A DNA stretch of 64,000 nt, taken from assembly GCA_963457665.1 (NCBI GenBank), contig OY735202.1, positions 51,040,781 to 51,104,780 of the forward strand, in the 5' to 3' direction. Source of the DNA: Thysanoteuthis rhombus. Its lineage: Eukaryota > Mollusca > Cephalopoda > Oegopsida > Thysanoteuthidae. A program made the position numbers and the translations under genes. Under the pieces are notes generated by a model that made no database searches, was not told the DNA's origin, and saw only the letters and a list, made by a program, of their open reading frames with translations. Positions 47,843-57,869 of the stretch are shown here, one piece after another (position 1 is the stretch's first letter; every line of letters starts with the position of its first letter).

Positions 47843-48130
47843 TTATGTCTAGACCACGATGGGTACACTGGATCATATGATCATTGAAGTTACATACCTA
47901 GATGGATGACCGTCTGGGAAATACCAGGTGCCGAGACCAGCTGGGGAAGCATCCCCTGCAGCCATGCTGATCTTCAAACTTATTGAACACCTCTTTCATT
48001 TCGAAGGCTTCAGCATAGTCAAGGAGGGGGGGGAGTGGAACTTGAGCACAACATCTCCTCCATACGAGCGCCAAGGCATAGCAGCTAAAAGCTGTTCACC
48101 CATGATCAACCTTGGCTGATGGGGGTCTCA
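47843..48130 (+). mobile_element. 5S rRNA-derived SINE-like insertion
   Basis: The first ~95 bp follow the order of a 5S rRNA gene: 'gtctagaccacgatggg' (compare GTCTACGGCCATACCAC), 'ggatcatatgatcattgaag' and 'ttacatac' (around the pol III A box, AGTTAAGC), then 'tagatggatgaccgtctggg' and 'aaataccaggtgc' (the intermediate element and C box, GGATGGGTGACCGCCTGGG). About 20 bp between A box and C box are deleted, so it is not a working 5S gene. The ~190 bp that follow ('ccagctggggaagcatcccc' and onward) are not rRNA and are probably the SINE body. 5S-derived SINEs (SINE3 class) are known in animals. An isolated 5S pseudogene is the alternative. Confidence 0.75.
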
Positions 48131-48252
48131 GAGTTGTAAGCATGTATATTAGGCAGCACCCTTATGTGTTTGCTTACATAATTATAATTTGTGTCTGTGT
48201 ATTTGTACAAACATTTCCACCATTTTCTGACATTTTTTAGAACATAAAGAAC

Positions 48253-48338
48253 ATTATGAACAACTAATCAATTGAATGAGAAAATAATCAACAGATTAAT
48301 CGATAATGAAAAGAAATGTTAGTTGCAGCCCTAGTCAA
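48253..48338 (-). mobile_element. hAT-like transposon end
   Basis: On the minus strand it reads 'gggctgcaactaac', then 'tcattatcgattaatctgtt' and 'gattattttctc'. This closely resembles the well-known terminal sequence of hAT-type non-autonomous elements in many animals (CAGGGCTGCAACTAACG, then ATTATCGATTAATC). Recognition is from memory. No transposase is present nearby. Confidence 0.6.
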
Positions 48339-48556
48339 CTGTAAAACACAGTCTCAAAAACAAATATACTGGAGAAACTAAATTCTATTTTAAAGCCAGG
48401 ATTATGAGATGGAAACATTTTTGACCCAAAATTGCAAAAAATGGTGAAAAATAGCCAAATACTTATAAAACATTGCAATACTGCACTACACTCCAAAAAT
48501 AAGAATTCTACAACAAAGTTAGCTTACCTCAATCCTATTTTTCAAAGTCCTAAAAC

Positions 48557-48620
48557 AAGGGTCTCCAAAACATTTCAGACCATTGACCCCTTCAATCTTT
48601 AATGCATGTACAAAAATTAT
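48557..48620 (+). mobile_element. Possible second hAT-like end
   Basis: 'caagggtctccaaaacattt' followed by 'cagaccattgaccccttcaa' resembles the start of other hAT-type elements (CAGGGGTC-CCAAAC...). It may be an independent insertion. The evidence is weak. Confidence 0.35.
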
Positions 48621-48639
48621 TACTAATTATAATCATTTA

Positions 48640-49140
48640 GTAGACGTGTAGTTTTAGACATGGTTTTGTTCAATTTCAGTTGGTTTCATTTTTAAAAAAT
48701 TTAAAAGAAAGGGAACAATAAATATGGCTAAACCAAAAAGTTCATGGTTTTCAAATAGGCCAAATTTGGCAATAAAATGGCCAAATTGGCAACCCTGCTT
48801 TGAACAACTGATGCATTTTCACAATCAGAAAATTATGCATTTTCAAAAAGGAGATGAAAGCAAATGCCAGGGAAGTTTAATTAAATACAATAATTAATGT
48901 AATAACCATCAATATCAATGATGGAAGGTAAAGATCTGCTTTTTTTTTAAAATTCAGCAGGTTTATTTTGCTTTTTAAAGTCTCTATCCACCACAAGGTT
49001 TACTGTACACTATGAACGACTCACTGTCAGATAGAAGTGATGGAGAACTAAATCCAGACACTGTTTCCTACCATCAACCCTGATTTTGCCTTAGTTGGTT
49101 GGCTAATAATTTTTAGCAGTGAAATACATAATTACTTTCT
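48640..49140. other. Intronic stretch, nothing recognised
   Basis: A pair of similar words 'ggccaaatttggcaataaaa' and 'tggccaaattggcaa' occurs near 48758-48795. Nothing else is present. Confidence 0.45.
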
Positions 49141-49169
49141 CAAAACTCTAATATGAAATAAACAAAACT

Positions 49170-49245
49170 TTACCATGATTTGAACCTACAAACTGGTAAT
49201 AAGTTGGTCAATGCTTTACCCACTTGGACACAAAGTTGCTGACTG
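49170..49245 (-). mobile_element. tRNA-derived SINE head
   Basis: On the minus strand 'tgtgtccaagtgggtaaagc' resembles a tRNA A box and D-arm. 'gtttgtaggttcaaatcatg' contains GGTTCAAATC, an almost perfect B box, at about the tRNA-typical distance. It is best read as a SINE head or tRNA pseudogene, because the acceptor stem does not pair. Confidence 0.65.
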
Positions 49246-49373
49246 GGGACAAACCGAAATTAACTCTCTAATATGAAGTCCTTATCCATGCTCACTGCAA
49301 TCTGGATATCAGTCATCAGTCACCAACATTTCCTTTTCCTCCTTTCTCTAACTATACCAATCCTAAGAAATCA

Positions 49374-49506
49374 GGATATCAGCCTCTGAGTCTGAAAAAT
49401 CTGAGGCGAAGGTTTCAATCCTGCCTTATGGTACTGGATGGGATAATGGAAAGCCACACTGAAGAGACGTAATACCTCGAAATAGCTGTCTGTGGATGAC
49501 ACAATA
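49374..49506 (+). mobile_element. SINE-like body fragment
   Basis: 'gaaggtttcaatcctgcc' resembles a degenerate B box. The following 'gaagagacgtaatacctcga' and 'aatagctgtctgtgg' look like a SINE central domain. It ends at the (TA)n tract at 49507. The tRNA part has no clear A box, so this is tentative. Confidence 0.4.
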
Positions 49507-49549
49507 TATGTATATATATATATATATATATAAATATATACATATATAT
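49507..49549 (+). repeat. (TA)n microsatellite
   Basis: It is a short interrupted TA run, probably the 3' tail of the preceding SINE-like sequence. Confidence 0.85.
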
Positions 49550-49559
49550 ATAAATGACC

Positions 49560-51860
49560 AAATCAAATAATTACAAATAATTCTTTTTTAGATATCTGAA
49601 AAATGATTAAGAATCAGAAAATATTAAATAGCTGAATAATTATAAACAAATTTTTCCTCAAATAATGTTATGTACTTTCAATCAAAAAGACCATTATTTC
49701 TTCTGAAAAGCACAAAACTCTAAATGGGAAAATCACATTCTTTTAATTTATTAGCTATTTGGTATTTTCTTAATCTAAACCAGAAAACTCCTAACCTAAC
49801 ATTAGAAATTTAATTGCATCCCCATAAAACTCTTCAGTGCTTTTAAGTACCACATGTTTTGTCAATTATTTTGAGACTTGCATATCCTTGACAGTGCTTA
49901 CAAGCCCAATTTTTATTTTTCAATGAAAATTATTGTTTACCAAAATGATTCTTAATCATTCAATGCTTAGCTGTCTTAATATGGCTTTCAAATACAAATA
50001 AAGAAATCTGATTACAAAAGATTTTAAAATTTCAAAAATCAGGTCTGAAAGGGTTAAAGCACATCTCTTGCAAGTCACTTTAATTAAGAAGAAATGCTCT
50101 AGATTATAACCTTGTGCAGACTATTTGAGACTTTTAGGTGCTGTAATGAAAAACTTTGACAGTTTAAGGAGAATTGATTGTATCAAATTGTAGGAAGTTT
50201 CTTAATACCATTCCTCCTATCTTTATAGCTTGAATGACACTTTAATCAATGACTTCTGATTTATCTGCCAACCAGAGTGCCTATCTTGAAATTTGTTTAA
50301 GATCTTACTCAGTCAATTGTAACTGAGAATACTCTGACTAATTGAACCACCATAAAATCAAATATCTGAAGTCTGTCTGTAATGTCATACACATTCATCC
50401 CATCTGCATAAAAATAGAAATAAATACTCAATTGAAGGAGTCAGGAATTGTGTTGACTATTGCTACTGCATATATTTTCATTCCTTTTCACTCCTTATTT
50501 CACAAGCCCCATATGTGTAATTGGATAGAGATGAACTTCCAAACTAGGCAGAAATATTTCTTTCTTATAAATAATGGTGGAGCTAGCATGAACAGCCTGG
50601 AAGTCAAAATCATTCAGATTTCATTGGTTGTTTGAAATCAGCACACTTGTACAGAAAAATTAGCATATGCACAGCTAAGCTGGATATATGTATCGCAAAG
50701 CCCTTTGTGTCAGTAGTTGATAGCTGTTTGTCTATAGGAACTACTGCCAGCTGCTGAATAAGCTAGATTATCACTAGTCTATGCCTGTCTGTCAACCTGA
50801 GGAAGCCTTTTCTTTACACACTGATAGAGTATGACGAAGATAAAAATGATAAAGTGTACAACAATCAAGATAACAAGATCCTAGCCACCGGAAGATCTAC
50901 CAAATATCAATCTGTTTTTCATCTTCTGGTCTGCTGAGAGTGTTCTGCTGCTTGACAACAAGTTCAGAACACTGTCTCTAATCATGAAAGATCCTCTATA
51001 TTAGGTGTATTGAGAGTTCATTATTTTGTTAGTCGAAGTAAAATATATATCTAGATACATACATATAGTACCATTTTAGTTAACCTTCCCCTCTGACATT
51101 TTCCTCACCTGATTGTATCGATATATCTCATAGTAGATTGGTACTTATTCATGGAGTAGTAGTCATCTAGTTCATTACTTCTTGGACATGAATCTACCAC
51201 CTTCTAATATCTTAAAAACAGTTTCCTACAAATGAAAGCAAAGTGGTGAATAATAGACAATTGTCAATGGATCCAGTGAAATGGACTTTTGCTTCATATT
51301 GACGTGACTGGAGCTTTTAATGATTAAATAAACATGGCTCCCTCCTCTACTTGGAGAAAAGAACAAATAATACTCTGATTTCAACTGTTACAGGTAAAAA
51401 CCCAGAAAAGGGTGTTTGAATCACATTGTTATGTTAATATATCCGAATAAACTAGTTCCTACTATAAATTACTAATTCTTTTCTGTTAAGTGTTTGATTA
51501 ACTACTGTTGATATAGCAAAGACCTTATGCAAGAAGTATTAGTAATCCACTATAAAATCTCTATAATCTGGGCAACACTATTAATTTTGCTGGGATTTAA
51601 AAAGGTTATACAGAACTCTCTTACATAAAATATTCATTATATATTCAAGGTTCTTTCCAATCAACTATAGGTTACCAAGAATTATTGGTTGACAAATTCT
51701 CAGACACTGTGAAGAGCAAATTATTCATACAAAATTAATTTTATTGTCAAACTCAAACTGAGTGGACTTTATTAACGTGATTAGTCAGATGTTGAAATTT
51801 AAGAGGATATTTCGACATAGTATATCGACAGAGGGGGAAAAGAAAGAGCAATTTAATGAC
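49560..51860. other. Intronic stretch, nothing recognised
   Basis: A 97-codon ORF at 50342-50635 has no recognisable motif and no splice context. No repeats could be matched. Confidence 0.4.
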
Positions 51861-51884
51861 GTCATATGATGTCAACTCATGTCC

Positions 51885-52080
51885 AGGAGGAGGTAGAAAG
51901 AAAGGGAGGAGGTGAGAAAGGAAGAGAGAACAGAAGGGAAGAAGAGAGAGTGAAAGAGAGGAAGAGAAAGAAAGAAAGCGAAAGAATAAAGACAAGAGAA
52001 AAAAAAGAAAGAGAGCAAAAGGAAGAGAACAAGAGATGGAAAGAGAGAAAGTGGAAATGGAAAGCTAAGATAGAAAGAGG
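51885..52080 (+). repeat. Purine-rich (GAGAAA)-type low-complexity tract
   Basis: The plus strand is almost all A and G. The 157-codon ORF at 51866-52339 is Lys/Arg/Glu-rich only because of this tract and the minisatellite after it. It is not considered a gene. Confidence 0.85.
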
Positions 52081-52139
52081 CTTGAAAACAGAGTCAGATT
52101 ATATTTTTCATGTCATTAGCAATTCAACAAAACTGGTTG

Positions 52140-52755
52140 GGATGAAGATGGATTCTTTCCCACCTTTAGGGGTCAAAATGGAGGGAGAATTTTTTCTTTT
52201 ACTTCTACGGGTCAAAAAAGAACAATCAAGGGAAGATTTTTCTCAACTTTTAAGAGTCAAAATTGAAGGGAAATTCATTTTTTCCACTTTGAGGGTTGGA
52301 AATGGAGAGGGAATTCCTTTTTTCACTTCAAGAGGTTAAAATGGAAGGAAGAATTTTTTCCCACTTTAGGGGTCAAAATCGAAGGTGTAATTCTTTCCCC
52401 ACTTTTAGGGGTCAAAGTGTAAATTGAGGGAGAATCTTTTTCACTTCCTGGGGTCAAACTGAAAGTGAATTTTTTCTCCCATTTTTATGGATCAAAATTG
52501 AGGAGGAATTTTTTGTGACTTTTACTCTGTCAGAATAGGTAGGGGTCCAACTTATGAAGGTCAAAATGGAGAGGGGATTTCTTTTCATTCTTAAGATCAA
52601 AATCAATGGGGAATTACTTCTATTTAACTTTGTGGGGTGAAAATTGAGGGAGAGTTTCTTTCCACTTTTAGGGTTAAAATTCTTTCCTCACTGAAAACTT
52701 TGTGGGATCAAAATGGAGGGGGGGGGTTCCACTTTTAAAGTCAAAATTCTTTTTA
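52140..52755 (+). repeat. Minisatellite, ~13 diverged units of ~47 bp
   Basis: A unit of the form 'acttttaggggtcaaaatgg' followed by 'agggagaatttttt' recurs at intervals of about 45-50 bp. Examples start near 52155, 52200, 52245, 52292, 52340, 52383, 52440, 52482, 52550, 52590, 52640 and 52690. Units are diverged from each other, so the array is old. It ends about 115 bp before the second IQCG exon. Confidence 0.82.
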
Positions 52756-52869
52756 ACTATGTACTATGTACTCAGCTATTGAAAATAAGAAGGTATTGTT
52801 ATAATGTATGTATGCTTCAATACAATTTTTTAATGGCAATGTTCAAGTCAAAATACTTCTTTTTTTCAG

Positions 52870-52971
52870 TATAAGGAATTTGAAGAAGTTGTTGTAGAAG
52901 ACCGTATCCAGAAGGAAATTCGAAGACGGAAAGCAGAAGAGGAAGAAATGCATTTGAAGGCCTCCATAAAG
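52870..52971 (+). CDS. IQCG: IQCG/DRC9 internal exon (34 codons), partial gene
   Basis: The acceptor 'tttttttcag' ends at 52869. The exon is open in phase 0 for 34 codons and ends with AAG before 'gtcagg'. Residues begin YKEFEEVVVEDRIQKEI and end with KAEEEEMHLKASIK. In IQCG this position reads REYEQVIIEDRIEKE and then a basic/acidic helix ending in a 'SVIK' motif just before the C-terminal IQ motif (LQAWWRG). The match in order, phase and spacing to the exon at 26477 makes this the next exon of the same gene. The IQ-motif exon should follow downstream, but I could not find it within the remaining 11 kb. The donor has C at +3, which is less common than A or G. If it is not used, the open frame runs on a little further. 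Confidence 0.85.
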
Positions 52972-53695
52972 GTCAGGAACTTGAAAGAGTCTTTCAATAA
53001 CCCAAAGTTTTATTATGCTAAAATTAATGGATTTCAAGTTTCAGGTTTTTTATCGACATCTACCTGTGTTGCGTTTTGTGAATTGTTCATGGACCTCATT
53101 TTTCCAGCAAAAAATATCAGGTTCAAAAGTTAATCACAAAATTAAACACAGAGCAAAGTGTTCAACAACATTTTTCAGAACTTATCAACAAAAAAAACAA
53201 AACTTTTCCGAGAAAAAACCTCCTGTTTGCAAACTTCTCTTGACAATCACAAAACAGGAAAGAGAAGAAAACACTAATTTTCAATATTTCACAAAAAAGA
53301 CAAAATTATATTTAAAAAATCAATCAGTCAAAAAACATGGGTAAGTACATGAATTGTTTGAATGGTCGGTTTTTTAACCCGTTGCCAAAAAATAAATTAC
53401 ACTGAGGGACTCTTTTACTAGTTGGTGAGCGAGCCAGCCTAACAACACCTATTCAAATTAAGTCTAAAAATTTATTGCAAATTCAAGGCTGGCATCCCTC
53501 ACTCATTGTTGACTAACTAGAGGCATGACACCTTCTCCCCTCTCAAAGAAATAATCAAAAAAGCCCTTAGAAGATTTATTTAATACAAACATGCTCTTTT
53601 TACAAAGTTATTTTATACAAAACTGCTGTAAGACAAAAGTCAGTTTCGATGAAAGATCAATTAGATGTTTGTGAGGTTAGACAAAAGTGCTATTG
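52972..53695. other. Intronic stretch, nothing firmly recognised
   Basis: ORFs at 52948-53133 and 53015-53344 overlap the exon end but have no family match. A 'ggtaagtac' donor-like site at 53340 follows the second ORF but shows no coding signature before it. 'ttggtgagcgagccagccta' near 53420 and its flanks may be repeat-derived. Confidence 0.4.
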
Positions 53696-53699
53696 ACAA

Positions 53700-53925
53700 A
53701 ATAAATGGACAAATAGAACGATATGTGCAGATGCTCAAACATAGCATCACAGCAATAGGGAGAGGAGAATCAGCCAATCTGGCAAATTTTCTGTCAATGT
53801 AGAGTAACACGCCTCATGCAACAACAGGTGAAAGCCCAGTGAAGATGTTTTTAAAATGACCCTTATGTTACAGACTCAACATCTTGGAACCAGATATTCA
53901 ATGCTGGTTGACCTGCAAACTCTTA
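53700..53925 (+). pseudogene. Ty3/gypsy integrase fragment
   Basis: The frame from 53702 reads NGQIERYVQMLK, then GESANLANFLS, a stop, SNTPHATTGESPVKMFLK, and then RLNILEPDI. This is the C-terminal part of the integrase core of Ty3/gypsy elements, with 'NG..ER.VQ..K' at the third catalytic residue (E) and 'Y..TPH.TTG.SP...L'. A stop replaces the Tyr. About 75 codons are left, with no LTRs nearby. Confidence 0.85.
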
Positions 53926-53944
53926 TCCCATTATTCCTAAAAAG

Positions 53945-54375
53945 AACCAATGCATCCTCCCAATAATCACTTATGGAGCTGAAACATGGAACCTAACCAA
54001 GAGACGTATCCGCAAATTGAGAACAATGCAACGTAAACATGAAAGAATTATGCTGGGCCTCATATGGAGAGACCACAGGACAGTACAGTACATCCGGGAA
54101 AAGACAAGAGTCAGGGACATCATAGAATCCATTAAAAATCTCGAATGGCAATGGGCTGGCCATGTTGCGAGAATGGCGGACAACCGATGGACATCACAAT
54201 TCACGACATGGATCCCCCGAGATGACATGTGCAACCAAGGCTGGCAGAATATTAAATGAGCAAGACAAGTTCAGAAAGAACTGGCTCCCGACACCCGTGA
54301 TAGAGAAGTATGGCGAATCATGAAGCAGGTCTATGCCTGACGACGGACATTCAAAGAATGACGATGATGATGATG
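53945..54375 (+). pseudogene. RTE-type LINE, C-terminal fragment and 3' tail
   Basis: The frame reads AETWNLTKRRIRKLRTMQRK, then HERIMLGLIWRDHRTVQYI, VRDIIESIKNLEWQWAGHVA and RMADNRWTSQFTTWIPRDDM. Three-letter repeats follow after 'gacggacattcaaagaatga'. It is the best preserved copy of the C-terminal domain shared by the three other RTE ends in the window. It starts abruptly after 53940, next to the gypsy integrase fragment. Confidence 0.87.
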
Positions 54376-54422
54376 ATGATGATGACAACGACGACGACGA
54401 CGACGACGACGACAACGACGAC
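54360..54422 (+). repeat. (GAT)n(GAC)n expanded LINE tail
   Basis: The TGA-repeat 3' end of the RTE copy is expanded to about 8 GAT and 10 GAC units. The other three RTE ends have 3-5 units. Confidence 0.92.
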
Positions 54423-54424
54423 TC

Positions 54425-54990
54425 AATCTCACAATGGAACAAGAACTTCTAATGTGTCATTACGAGGATGAACAGAGTCGGATATTCGGAGTGATATTCA
54501 AGCAACTCATTTCCTTGAATTACCAGATTAAATTGGCCAAGAACACAGTGTGGAAATGATACACAGACCTGATCAGAGAATCCTCTAGTGATATTGAGAG
54601 GGAACAGGACATTTTATCTGAGACAATTCCCTGTGTTTAGGGAATCATTAGCGGTAATAACTTGACACCACCAGACTCGCCACATGGTCAACAACCAGTG
54701 TCACCAGGCCCACTTCTACAAATGTTGGGAACTGCAGGGCAGAGGACACTACCAGAAGTTCAGGTGTGATGGTAACATCAACACCTGTCTCTGGAAGAAA
54801 TACTCCTGAGAGACTGGACATGATTAATAAGAAATAGATTAAAAAAATTTTTTTTAAATGTCTACCACAGAGCTGAATAATCCCTGGACAATTATAGTCA
54901 TGGAATGATTCACCCCTGCATTATCAAAATAGTTTTAATTCAGCATGGAGGAATTGTTAGATATCTGTGTACGAAGCTAACATGCATGAA
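54425..54990. other. Stretch without recognised gene
   Basis: A possible frame near 54700-54800 (HFYKCWELQGRGHYQKFRC) has Cys/His spacing that vaguely recalls a zinc knuckle. It is too short and irregular to call. Confidence 0.35.
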
Positions 54991-54997
54991 TACGTTG

Positions 54998-55240
54998 CTA
55001 TCGCTGAGTATGAAACCAGCAACCCTGAATAAATAAACAGTTACGTGAATGTGTTGCCATGGTGAGCAGATAAACACACCAAGGCATGTATAGATTCTTT
55101 TGACATCCTTGACATTTCCTTGTCATCAGTTTGATGTCACAATCAATTGAGGGCCACCACAGGTAGCTATAAGCCATGGCTTTCATTTTTACAATTCCCA
55201 AGTGTCCCTCGTGCAGCATCAGTATGACATGTTCTCATAA
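54998..55240 (-). pseudogene. Ty3/gypsy integrase zinc-binding region
   Basis: The minus strand reads MLHEGHLGIVKMKAMAYSYL, then WWPSIDCDI and CQGCQKN. This is the H-H-C-C zinc-binding domain of retrotransposon integrases (H-x-GHxG...WW..I..DI......C..CQ). A frameshift follows after CQKN. It is on the opposite strand to the integrase fragment at 53700, so these are two separate insertions. Both are far from full length. Confidence 0.85.
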
Positions 55241-55244
55241 TGAT

Positions 55245-56050
55245 GACGGTATTACCAATCTTGTTCCCCAGTGAAACACACTTGCATCCAGTTGTCTTTT
55301 TAATACATACTGACTCATTTCCATTTATTGAAATATTACTAATATCTAAGAAAATTGGTGGACGAAATGAAGAAGACTTTATGTCAAAATTTTGTAAAAA
55401 AATTTGCTTTTAACAAAATATCATAACATTGAATTAGAAAGAATAAAAAGTTGTGTTGTATATGTACAACATGATTTGTAAATACAAATGGCTTGGTAGT
55501 GATTGGAGAGTGTGGAATAACTTTATTTCCCTAACGTGTAAGTAAGGATGCTTGAAGTTAATATATTCATATTTATATGTACATTTATAACTGGGATAAA
55601 AGTAATAACCCAACCTTGAATGGAATTATTATTGGTTGTATATTCATGCAGGGATTTGCATTCAAAGTGACTATTTGTATTCTGAGCATTTCTTCCATTT
55701 CAGAAGGAGGTAGATTTTTGCTGGATATGAAATGAAAGACATTTCCAATGATTAAACTCTGTCTTGTTGCTTATATTGTTTACACATTTCTGCCAATCTA
55801 CTCTACAGATGTCTTCAGGTGTACTTTGTATCTGAATGCAATAGTATTGAGCAGAATTTTCTCCTCAATGGCAGGAATGCTCATAATGTAGGATTCATGT
55901 GTTTTTGTTTCTTTTCCTCGAGTAAACACCATAACCAACAAGAAGGTCAATTTTCCGAAAAACTCTATGAAAGTTAATGACCCTTTCTCAAAACTATGAA
56001 CTGATATGAAATTGGTTCAGCATTTCTTCTTAGTGAAGAAAGAAATTTCT
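55245..56050. other. Stretch without recognised gene
   Basis: No motifs, repeats or RNA genes are identified. Confidence 0.45.
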
Positions 56051-56059
56051 AGTCAAAAT

Positions 56060-56492
56060 GGGTCTGGTTAGTTACTCAATTGAAATCATGATGTGATCAA
56101 TGTCATTTGGTAGCTTGCTATATAGGGATGATCAATTAGAAAAATTGGAAAAATGCATGATTGATGAATAACTTGGACGCTAAATCACAAAAAAGTTGGA
56201 ATTTTCAAAAAGTAAGCATTAACACTGCCAGACACAAACTAAGGGGTAAATTTAGCCTAAACTCACATTGCAGATTGAACCCCACACTGAGAGCCAATAG
56301 AGAGGGTGAATTTCAAAAAAACAAAATAAACATTTTTCTAGACATAGTAAGGAATAAATGTTCAAATTTTCAGCCCTCTAGCTCGATCGATGCGGCCTGT
56401 ACTCATGATGAATACATAGATAGCCAGTCAGAAAGACTAACTTAAAAACTGAAGAAACTTATGCTGACAGTTTTGGTTGACGGTTTCTAATC
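56060..56492 (+). repeat. Family A dispersed repeat, full-length
   Basis: It runs from 'gggtctggttagttactcaa' to 'ttttggttgacggtttctaa'. It is among the cleanest tails, with 'ttcagccctctagctcgatc' and 'acatagatagccagtcagaa' before it. Confidence 0.9.
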
Positions 56493-56499
56493 AAGTAAT

Positions 56500-57225
56500 T
56501 GGATTTAACTTGTTATGAACAGCTTACCTGAATCGTTTTGCAAAAGTATTAATGAGATCTTCATTTCTGTAGACACCTAATCAAGTGCTGAGAAGATTCT
56601 GTGCGAGTTAACCTTGTAAGTAATTCAGACATGATGTCTCTTACCTAGAAATTATTCCAAATGACTAAGGTTTTCCATAGGAATATGAATATACATTGTT
56701 TGTTGGTGGCCCCAAAGAAGGATCTTGAATTGATGTCAATTGCTTGGATAGACATCTCTTTGATTGATTAGAAGAGACGAATGTTGGTATTCTAATTTCC
56801 TCCATTGCTGTTAACTTTTTACATAGATTTGCATTTGTAGTAAATGTAGGAAAGAAACTGTCCTCTACACAATTGGGTTTGTTTGTACAAGGTCAGAATT
56901 TTGAAAACATATACAACCAATGGTTGTCGCCAAAATAATGAACTGCTGTAGCATTTCACTATAACCTTAGAAATAATTTTTTTCCACTTTGGAGTTACAG
57001 AATTAAGTAGAATTAATGCTACTGGACCATGAAACTAGAGTTTATGCCAACAGGATTACATAGATGCAGGCGTAAACCAAACTGGTGTAAAAGCAGAACA
57101 AAAATGAAAAATAGGATTTAGGTAATGAAAGCTAAGCCTAGGAAAAAATTATGTAAAGAAAGTTATATGGCAGAAAGAAAAAAAAATTGATTTCCACATA
57201 TATAGTGAACTGCTAACGAGATTCA
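56500..57225. other. Stretch without recognised gene
   Basis: Nothing can be supported here. Confidence 0.45.
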
Positions 57226-57231
57226 TGAAAT

Positions 57232-57588
57232 AGGTCTGATTAGTCATTCAAATGTCACATGACCAGTGTCTTTCGGCAGCACGTTATTATCAATGAATAA
57301 GTTATTTCCCTTGCCACTTCGCAGATCATTAAAAATACAAGCATGAACACAATAAGAAACAAACTGAGGAACCAATTTAGCATAAAATTACATTGTATAT
57401 TGAACTGTCCACTAAAAATCTATTTTGAAAGGGGATTTTGAAAGAGCAAAAAAAAAGATTTTTTCGAGACATAATAAAGAGTGAATTGCCTAAATTTTCA
57501 GCCATCTAGCTCCATACATACATAGTTGGCCGGACCAGCTTAAAAACTGAAGAAGCCTATGTTTACAGTGTTGGTTGACAGTTTCTAC
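57232..57588 (+). repeat. Family A dispersed repeat, full-length with small deletions
   Basis: It runs from 'aggtctgattagtcattcaa' to 'gttggttgacagtttctac'. The head lacks the 'tagaaacc' word and part of the 'gatcaattaaaaaattggg' segment. Confidence 0.88.
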
Positions 57589-57869
57589 AAAGTGAATGAT
57601 AAAAAAATCACAAAATTCTAAACAGAACTAAAATGGGTATAAGAGATTCAAGATAATATTCAAATGAGAGTTCAACTAATTTCAAGCGTGTGAATGGGAA
57701 AACTAAGCTTTTATTTTATCAGTATTTCATTTCACTTCCATATTTATGTACTAGACTTAACTTTCATCTTTGTATTACTATTCTAACTTTATGCACCTAA
57801 TTTATTCTGCTGGAACTGTTCATTTTTAAAACAAGAACTAAAAGTTCAATGAGGTGTCTCTACAATGAG

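Larger units (their letters stand above)
26609..52869 (+). other. IQCG intron, about 26.3 kb
   Basis: It is bounded by GTAAGT at its 5' end and a 'ttctttttttcag' acceptor at its 3' end. Both flanking exons are in phase 0. It contains at least two LINE lineages, family A copies, (TA)n arrays, SINEs and a 5S-derived insertion, listed separately. No host exon was recognised inside it. Confidence 0.7.

Noticed and set aside
47843..47938. Functional 5S rRNA gene
   Set aside because: The segment between A box and C box is deleted and many positions differ. It is a derived element or pseudogene.
51866..52339. 157-codon Lys/Arg/Glu-rich ORF, the longest in the window
   Set aside because: It is an artefact of the GA-rich tract and the following minisatellite. 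There is no family signature.
53015..53344. 109-codon ORF followed by a donor-like gtaagt, considered as the next IQCG exon
   Set aside because: It has no IQ motif, an unsuitable Lys/Phe-rich composition, and no acceptor that joins in phase 0.
53971..54234. Minus-strand 87-codon ORF
   Set aside because: It is the antisense shadow of the plus-strand RTE C-terminal fragment.
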